DNA from: a bacterium
GTDB lineage: Bacteria; Patescibacteriota; Microgenomatia; JAUYPR01
Assembly: GCA_030695785.1 (NCBI GenBank)
Contig: JAUYPR010000079.1
Location: 1 to 7,362, forward strand
Length of the DNA stretch: 7,362 nucleotides
Reading direction: 5' to 3'
Positions within the stretch are counted from its first letter, which is position 1; each line of letters begins with the position of its first letter. The position numbers and the translations under genes were made by a program. The notes beneath the pieces were generated by a model. It was not told where the DNA came from, searched no databases, and saw only the letters and a list, made by a program, of their open reading frames with translations. Of this stretch, positions 1 through 3,144 are shown in pieces.

Positions 1-74
1 TGGTGGACCGTGGGGGAATCGAACCCCCGTCTCCGCAATGCGACTGCGGTGCATTTCCACTGTGCGAACGGCCC
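1..74 (-). tRNA. tRNA-Ala (anticodon CGC), copy 1, variant
   Basis: Read on the minus strand, this folds as a complete cloverleaf: acceptor GGGCCGT/ACGGTCC, D arm GCAC-AGTGGAA-ATGC, anticodon arm CCGCA-GTCGCAT-TGCGG, a 4-nt variable region, T arm GGGGG-TTCGATT-CCCCC, discriminator A and an encoded CCA at bases 1-3. The anticodon CGC (plus-strand bases 40-42) reads the alanine codon GCG. The acceptor has the G3:U70 wobble pair that is the alanyl-tRNA synthetase identity element. It differs from the copy at 915-988 at two sites: tRNA position 32 is G (base 44) instead of U, and D-loop position 20 is A (base 56) instead of U. Both changes lie in loops, so the stems are intact, but the 32-38 combination becomes G-U. 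A minus-strand -10-like TATAAA (bases 86-91) lies 11 nt upstream of the 5' end. It may be functional or a drifting duplicate. Confidence 0.93.
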
Positions 75-81
75 TTGGGTA
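1..81. repeat. Direct repeat, left copy (tRNA-Ala plus 7-bp leader)
   Basis: Bases 1-81 match 915-995 at 79 of 81 positions (differences at 44 and 56). The match covers the whole tRNA gene and continues 7 bp (ttgggta) into its 5' leader, then stops. The pair brackets about 830 bp holding the DUF5678/retropepsin module. Whether the match extends leftward cannot be seen, because the window starts here. Confidence 0.9.
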
Positions 82-146
82 GACGTTTATAAAGCAGCAA
101 TATGCTCATGTCCTATTGAAGCAATATAGAAATGTCCAATAAAAAC

Positions 147-176
147 TTGACTTTATATTGGGATTTTTGTTAGGAT
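147..176 (+). promoter_or_regulatory. Promoter of the DUF5678/retropepsin module
   Basis: A -35 box TTGACT (147-152, 5 of 6 consensus) is separated by 18 bp from TAGGAT (171-176, 4 of 6), which is preceded by TG at 168-169 to make an extended -10. The start codon of the first gene is 9 nt beyond the -10, so the transcript would have at most a few untranslated bases. There is no Shine-Dalgarno sequence. Confidence 0.55.
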
Positions 177-185
177 GAGCCTGTT

Positions 186-407
186 ATGAAAAAAGTAAAT
201 ACTTCCACCAAAAATATGGGTCAATTTGCTGGCAAGTGGGTGGCGATTGATACAAAGAGCAATCGGATTATTGCCGCGGGTACAACTTTGCAGGAAATTT
301 CTCCTTTTGTCACCGGAAAAACCAACGACAAACATAAAATTGCCGCCGCAGCCTTCAAAGTACCGCGCAAAGACGAAGGTCCTTATGTATTGATTGTCCC
401 TGAATGA
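186..407 (+). CDS. Small DUF5678-like protein (73 aa)
   Basis: A 73-residue soluble protein with no signal peptide or membrane segment. The central FAGKWVAIDTKSNRIIAAG (residues 14-32), followed by TTLQEI and a C-terminal KVPR...YVLIVPE, resembles the short DUF5678 family, whose hallmark is a 'GKWVAId..t.kIiAsG.tl.E' strand-turn-strand segment. The function of that family is not established. The ATG at 186 is the only sensible start: it follows the promoter directly and there is no Shine-Dalgarno sequence, which fits a near-leaderless message. Its TGA stop overlaps the ATG of the following protease gene (ATGA, 404-407), so the two are translationally coupled and probably work together. The gene lies between two copies of tRNA-Ala(CGC). 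The family call rests on remembered consensus and needs a profile search. That the gene is real is supported by the promoter and the coupling. Confidence 0.75.
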   Translation: MKKVNTSTKNMGQFAGKWVAIDTKSNRIIAAGTTLQEISPFVTGKTNDKHKIAAAAFKVPRKDEGPYVLIVPE

Positions 408-787
408 AAATCTTTCCCTATCAAAGAAACTCGGTCGGTGACTCTTTCCCTGTAATTGATCTTCTTGTATCCAAAAACAACCGTGCAGCAAGGATCTTCG
501 CCCTAGTGGATTCCGGCGCAACTGTTTCTATTTTTAGAGAAGATGTGGCAGAACAACTTGGCGTAACAATTGAAAGCGGCAAAGAAACTTTTTTGGGCGG
601 AGTCGGTGGCAGAATTAAAGGTAATATTCACAAGTTAGATGTAGAAATTGCAGGAAAGAAATTCAGCTGTCCAATTGTATTCTCCCGGGAATATCTGGTT
701 TCTTTTAATTTACTAGGCAGAGAGGCTGTTTTTAACCAATTTAAGATTATCTTTGAAGAAAACAACAATCTTTTGACACTAGAGTAA
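404..787 (+). CDS. Retropepsin-like (clan AA) aspartic protease, 127 aa
   Basis: The single-domain protein carries the retropepsin signature: hydrophobic-hydrophobic-Asp-Ser-Gly-Ala-Thr (LVDSGAT, residues 34-40, catalytic Asp36), then a glycine-rich flap-like GGVGGRIKG (65-73), and near the C-terminus the hydrophobic-hydrophobic-Gly element (FNLLGRE, 101-107) that closes the active-site fold in this clan. The length of about 125 aa fits one retropepsin monomer, so an active enzyme would be a homodimer with one Asp from each subunit. No membrane segment or signal peptide is visible, which suggests a cytosolic protease. The ATG overlaps the stop of the DUF5678-like gene and there is no Shine-Dalgarno sequence, so translation probably depends on reinitiation. 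The substrate is unknown; the upstream partner is an obvious candidate. No LTR, reverse transcriptase or gag-like sequence is nearby, so this is not a retroelement fragment. Confidence 0.85.
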   Translation: MKIFPYQRNSVGDSFPVIDLLVSKNNRAARIFALVDSGATVSIFREDVAEQLGVTIESGKETFLGGVGGRIKGNIHKLDVEIAGKKFSCPIVFSREYLVSFNLLGREAVFNQFKIIFEENNNLLTLE

Positions 788-914
788 CTTCGATTTAGCC
801 AACAAAAAAGATAGTGCCAGATCTAGTCAAATTTTGCAATACAAATTAAAGAGGAGAACTTTTTCCTTGGATAGAGTATTTTAAAGGATCTTGAATTGAG
901 CTAACTTTCTTCTA

Positions 915-988
915 TGGTGGACCGTGGGGGAATCGAACCCCCGTCTCCGCAATGCGAATGCGGTGCATTACCACTGTGCGAACGGCCC
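915..988 (-). tRNA. tRNA-Ala (anticodon CGC), copy 2
   Basis: The minus strand folds into a full cloverleaf with acceptor GGGCCGT/ACGGTCC including G3:U70, D loop AGTGGTA, anticodon arm CCGCA-TTCGCAT-TGCGG, T arm GGGGG-TTCGATT-CCCCC, discriminator A and encoded CCA (915-917). The anticodon CGC is at plus-strand bases 954-956. D-loop U20 and U32 are the more usual states, so this is probably the ancestral copy. A possible -10 (TATCAT, minus strand 1002-1007, 5 of 6 consensus) lies 13 nt upstream of the 5' end. The encoded CCA contrasts with the tRNA-Ala(GGC) at 2374-2445, which lacks it. Confidence 0.95.
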
Positions 989-995
989 TTGGGTA
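915..995. repeat. Direct repeat, right copy
   Basis: Second copy of the 81-bp tRNA-plus-leader repeat (79 of 81 identical to 1-81). Beyond base 995 the sequences diverge at once. Confidence 0.9.
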
Positions 996-1104
996 ACCCT
1001 AATGATATATTACACAGACTGGAAGAGTTTTTCAAATTACTAACGGTCTAAACGCAGAATTTGCATGTCTCTTTTGTCTAAAAAATGCATAGAAAATTAC
1101 AATA

Positions 1105-1284
1105 TCACTTTTTACTTTTTGCTAATTTTAGAATCTGATCTTTCTTTAAGATTATGTAAGAGGAACAATTTTTCTGAAGAGCCCGGCTAAGAAAATTCTC
1201 AAACCCAACATAGATAATTTCTTTCTTCTCGTCTTTAGCGGTTTGTAGGGCTGGTAATAGATCAGTATCGAAAGAAATATTGAA
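1105..1284 (-). pseudogene. C-terminal remnant of a NYN-domain (DUF88/LabA-like) protein
   Basis: A 59-codon open stretch on the minus strand (stop TGA at 1105-1107) lacks a start codon and is preceded directly by an in-frame TAG (1285-1287). It translates to ISFDTDLLPALQTAK (residues 3-17) followed by KKEIIYVGFENFLSRALQKN (20-39) and ending YIILKKDQILKLAK. The S-x-D-T-D-L-x-P-A-x segment is the conserved acidic motif of NYN-domain nucleases (PIN-like fold), and the later YVGF...LSRAL...ILKKDQI is typical of their C-terminal end. The N-terminal half with the first catalytic Asp is absent: the about 55 bp upstream is stop-ridden in all three frames and then meets the terminator at 1340-1371. 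I read it as a truncated, dead gene, which adds to the picture of an eroding accessory region. Confidence 0.6.
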
Positions 1285-1339
1285 CTAAGATTTTCTTCCT
1301 CACCATTTTATCTTAGGCTATTGGGGAGTTTTAAGCAAG

Positions 1340-1371
1340 AAAAAACCCCCGGGTCGAGTTGAGCCAGGGGG
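1340..1371 (-). terminator. Intrinsic terminator, minus strand
   Basis: On the minus strand a G/C-rich hairpin has outer arms CCCCC (plus 1367-1371) and GGGGG (1346-1350), a further 2-bp inner stem (1364-1365 with 1351-1352) and an 11-nt loop, and is followed at once by six U (1340-1345). It lies 167 nt beyond the stop of the methyltransferase gene. It would end that transcript or a short RNA from the TATAAT at 1410-1415. On the plus strand no U-tract follows, so it is one-directional. Confidence 0.75.
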
Positions 1372-1409
1372 AATTAGCAAATCAAAGTATCTCTTTTCGG
1401 AAATACAAC

Positions 1410-1415
1410 ATTATA
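1410..1415 (-). promoter_or_regulatory. Possible minus-strand -10 box (TATAAT)
   Basis: A perfect TATAAT lies on the minus strand 39 bp before the terminator hairpin. The best -35 candidate, TTGCAT at 1436-1441, is 20 bp away, which is longer than optimal, and no TGn extension is present. If active it would make an RNA of about 65 nt ending at the terminator. The surroundings are A/T-rich, so chance is a real alternative. Confidence 0.25.
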
Positions 1416-1452
1416 CTATCACAATGAATAATAAAATGCAACCCCAAAATCG

Positions 1453-1509
1453 ATCCTTGTAGCTCGCCTCGCTGGCGAAGTGGGTCAAGATGAATCACTA
1501 TACAAGGAT
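1453..1509. repeat. Inverted-repeat element with inner hairpin
   Basis: ATCCTTGTA (1453-1461) is matched by its exact inverse TACAAGGAT (1501-1509). Inside is a second hairpin, TCGCC (1464-1468) with GGCGA (1474-1478). The inner part is much richer in G+C than its surroundings. The ATCCTT...AAGGAT ends and the CTTCG/CGAAG content resemble the palindromic elements at 2485-2557 and 5757-5792, so it may be a related but distinct dispersed element. It begins 30 bp past the methyltransferase stop, in its 3' untranslated region. Confidence 0.55.
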
Positions 1510-1538
1510 TCCCTGATAGTAAGGCCTGTTCAGACAAA

Positions 1539-2300
1539 TTACTTCTGAGCAACTATGACAATCCTATGTCTTGGTAAAGCTATACCCTGTTTCGTTTGGT
1601 GGGTTGAGATATATTTTTCTAGTAAAGCCCTATCTTTTTCAGAATCATAGTCTGTAAATATTGGAACTCCTTGTAAGAATAAATCTAGATTTTGATGATC
1701 AGGATAATACTCTGTGTAATAAAAGTCTTTGCAAGAAATTACTTTTAAGCCTGTCTTTTTGGCTACTTGCTTATCTCTTTTTGACCTTGAACTGTCAAAT
1801 CCGCCAAAATTTTGTCCCCTGCCAAATGTTTCTTCCAGTTCTTGCGTGTCTTTTTCACCAATCCCAATATTTATGAAATGACCACCTTTTTTAAGGAGTC
1901 TGTATATTTCATCAAACGGAGTCGGTCCACGACGACTATAAATTACATCAAAACTATTGTTTGGGTAAGGAGTTTTAGAAGCATTTGTTTTTTCAAAATT
2001 AATATTTTTAACCCTTTCTTTCTTTTGAAGTGACTTTGCTGCTGCCAACATCCTTTCTGATAAATCAATGGCGGTGACTTTTTTAAAATTAGAGGCGATT
2101 GCAATGGTGAAACGACCATCAGCACAACCCAAATCAAGTGCTTTATTATCTTTCCTTGAATATTGTACTAAGAGATTTTTAAAAACCTCCTCGGGATTTT
2201 CTGCTGGATATTTTGTGGTATGATTCTCTCCAGTACTACCATAATCGCCGAATTTAGTTGCAACCTTGTCATAAAATTTGTATCCACCAGTTTTAGTCAT
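1539..2300 (-). CDS. Class I SAM-dependent methyltransferase (253 aa)
   Basis: The soluble protein has the canonical Rossmann-type methyltransferase motifs in order: motif I ALDLGCADGRF (54-64), the acidic post-I strand VTAIDLSERML (75-85), motif IV NNSFDVIYSRRGP (114-126) and post-motif LLKKGGHFI (135-143). The C-terminal extension (about 185-253), with LFLQGVPIFTDYD and a terminal LPRHRIVIVAQK, is shared with uncharacterised UbiE/RlmA-like methyltransferases. The substrate cannot be read from the sequence. The ATG at 2300 (minus) has GGAAG 7 nt upstream as a weak Shine-Dalgarno. The gene is clearly A/T-rich compared with the surface genes to the right and stands alone between a tRNA and decayed DNA, which suggests horizontal acquisition. 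The TTAAC repeats upstream (2324-2369) may control it, and the terminator at 1340-1371 probably ends its message. Confidence 0.85.
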   Translation of the reverse strand: MTKTGGYKFYDKVATKFGDYGSTGENHTTKYPAENPEEVFKNLLVQYSRKDNKALDLGCADGRFTIAIASNFKKVTAIDLSERMLAAAKSLQKKERVKNINFEKTNASKTPYPNNSFDVIYSRRGPTPFDEIYRLLKKGGHFINIGIGEKDTQELEETFGRGQNFGGFDSSRSKRDKQVAKKTGLKVISCKDFYYTEYYPDHQNLDLFLQGVPIFTDYDSEKDRALLEKYISTHQTKQGIALPRHRIVIVAQK

Positions 2301-2355
2301 TTCATATCTTCCAGCAAAAACTATTAACTTTCTGTTACCTTCTTTTAACTATATT

Positions 2356-2369
2356 TTAACAATTGTTAA
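2356..2369. promoter_or_regulatory. Perfect 14-bp palindrome, possible operator
   Basis: TTAACAATTGTTAA is a perfect dyad between the methyltransferase start and the 3' end of tRNA-Ala(GGC). Its half-site TTAAC recurs in direct orientation at 2324-2328 and 2345-2349, that is 21 and 11 bp apart, close to whole helical turns. No U-tract follows on either strand, so it is a poor terminator. It could bind a repressor of the methyltransferase gene, but A/T-rich chance repeats cannot be excluded. Confidence 0.35.
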
Positions 2370-2373
2370 CTAG

Positions 2374-2445
2374 TGGACCGGAAGAGATTCGAACTCTCAA
2401 CCCCCTCCATGCCATGGAGGTACGCTACCGTTGCGCCACCGGCCC
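2374..2445 (-). tRNA. tRNA-Ala (anticodon GGC)
   Basis: The minus strand folds as acceptor GGGCCGG/CCGGTCC with the alanine identity pair G3:U70, D arm GCGC-AACGGTA-GCGT, anticodon arm CCTCC-ATGGCAT-GGAGG, T arm GAGAG-TTCGAAT-CTCTT and discriminator A. The anticodon GGC (plus-strand bases 2411-2413) reads GCC and GCU. The A32-U38 combination known to be conserved in tRNA-Ala(GGC) is present. CCA is not encoded (the next bases are CTA), so the 3' end needs CCA-adding enzyme, unlike the tRNA-Ala(CGC) genes. The gene sits at the boundary between A/T-rich accessory DNA on the left and G+C-richer surface genes on the right. Confidence 0.95.
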
Positions 2446-2455
2446 GCTTGATTTT

Positions 2456-2461
2456 ATTATA
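2456..2461 (-). promoter_or_regulatory. -10 box of tRNA-Ala(GGC)
   Basis: A perfect TATAAT on the minus strand lies 10 nt before the first base of the tRNA, which would give a pre-tRNA leader of a few bases. No good -35 is seen; the region that would hold it overlaps the start of the cohesin gene. Confidence 0.55.
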
Positions 2462-2463
2462 CC

Positions 2464-2472
2464 TGCTACAAT
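2464..2472 (+). promoter_or_regulatory. Extended -10 of the cohesin gene (leaderless)
   Basis: TGC followed by TACAAT (2467-2472) forms an extended -10 that ends 6 nt before the ATG at 2479, which puts the predicted transcription start at the start codon itself. The same 6-nt arrangement occurs at 5110 and 5190. It lies back to back with the tRNA -10 box, 2 bp away. Confidence 0.6.
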
Positions 2473-2478
2473 ATCACC

Positions 2479-3144
2479 ATGCATCCTGCCCTTCGACTCC
2501 GCTCACCACAAGTCCGCTCAGGACCTTCGGCCCTTCGTTCCTCAGGACCTTCGGCCCGCGGGTTTATGCCCGTTTTCATACTTCTCCTTCTCGTCATTTT
2601 TCTCGTTGGACTTGGCGGGGCATTGATCATCTTTCGCGAAAGATCAGGCAAGGAAAGAAAGACAGAGGAGGGAAAAACGGTTGAGTCCGCAGGGGCGAGC
2701 ATACGAGTCGTTCCGGATAAACAGGAGTACAGCGAGGGAGACGTGGCTTCGTTCGCCGTCTTTGTTGATTCACGAGGGATTCCGGTGATTGGTGTTGATT
2801 TTGAATTTTCGTACGATCCCTCGGCAATCACTATCGAACAATCAGGGGTTATAACGAGTGAAGTATTTCCGCGGTTTTTAGGCGGATTTAACCAAACGAA
2901 AGATTTCGTGGATCCGGCAACCGGGACGATTTCTATCGGCGGCCTGATTGCAACAGAAAGTCAAGCCAAGGCCGTTGCTTCTGACCAACCGGTGGTGATT
3001 ATTCAAGGGATAGTTGAGAAAAGCGGCAAGCTCACGGCGGAATTTACAAAAGGTGCAACTGATGACACCAATGTGACGCAAGCAGGCGAGAGCATGGATA
3101 TTCTCACAGAAGTTGAAAGCGCATCGTTTACTGTTGTCCAGTAA
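2479..3144 (+). CDS. Membrane-anchored cohesin-domain protein (221 aa)
   Basis: Residues 1-29 are basic and low-complexity, 31-52 form one hydrophobic membrane anchor (PVFILLLLVIFLVGLGGALI), 53-72 are a charged linker, and 74-220 a beta-rich domain. That domain begins IRVVPDKQEYSEGDVASFAV and continues with IPVIGVDFEFSYDPSAI, as in cohesin-type modules, which bind dockerins in other systems. It is predicted to face outward with the N-terminus inside. Two starts are possible: ATG 2479 and ATG 2566 (residue 30). I prefer 2479, because an extended -10 ends 6 nt before it as in the neighbours, and because its Arg-rich N-terminus suits an N-in anchor. Residues 3-28 come from a repeat element (2485-2557), and neither start has a Shine-Dalgarno. 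The 3' end overlaps the convergent Wzy-like gene by 17 bp. The binding partner is unknown. Confidence 0.8.
   Translation: MHPALRLRSPQVRSGPSALRSSGPSARGFMPVFILLLLVIFLVGLGGALIIFRERSGKERKTEEGKTVESAGASIRVVPDKQEYSEGDVASFAVFVDSRGIPVIGVDFEFSYDPSAITIEQSGVITSEVFPRFLGGFNQTKDFVDPATGTISIGGLIATESQAKAVASDQPVVIIQGIVEKSGKLTAEFTKGATDDTNVTQAGESMDILTEVESASFTVVQ
2485..2557 (+). repeat. Palindrome-family repeat cluster inside the cohesin gene start
   Basis: CTTCGACTCCGCTCA (2491-2505) is the inverse of the TGAGCGGAG...TCGAAG core seen at 5757-5792. It is followed by a 17-bp unit CTCAGGACCTTCGGCCC present twice, at 2517-2533 and 2541-2557, exactly 24 bp apart. The 24-bp period keeps the reading frame and yields SGPSALRS then SGPSARG in the protein. 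This matches widely dispersed bacterial intergenic elements of the 'CCTTCGACTCCGCTCAGGA' type. Confidence 0.7.

Noticed and set aside
153..521. Minus-strand open frame of 122 codons
   Set aside because: Antisense across the DUF5678/retropepsin junction, Arg/Phe-rich, without support.
404..787. Retrotransposon or retrovirus-like fragment suggested by the retropepsin
   Set aside because: No reverse transcriptase, integrase or long terminal repeats are present; small stand-alone retropepsin-like genes occur in bacteria.
838..887. Short plus-strand peptide-coding stretch after the protease gene
   Set aside because: Only about 14 codons remain open between stops, with no start codon or recognisable homology.
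1..995. CRISPR array or phage attachment site pair
   Set aside because: There are only two repeat copies 914 bp apart, no spacer periodicity, and no cas or integrase gene in view; a simple tRNA duplication explains them equally well.
2363..2684. Plus-strand open frames running from the tRNA into the cohesin gene
   Set aside because: They begin within or beside the tRNA-Ala(GGC) and consist of tRNA, repeat and out-of-frame cohesin sequence.
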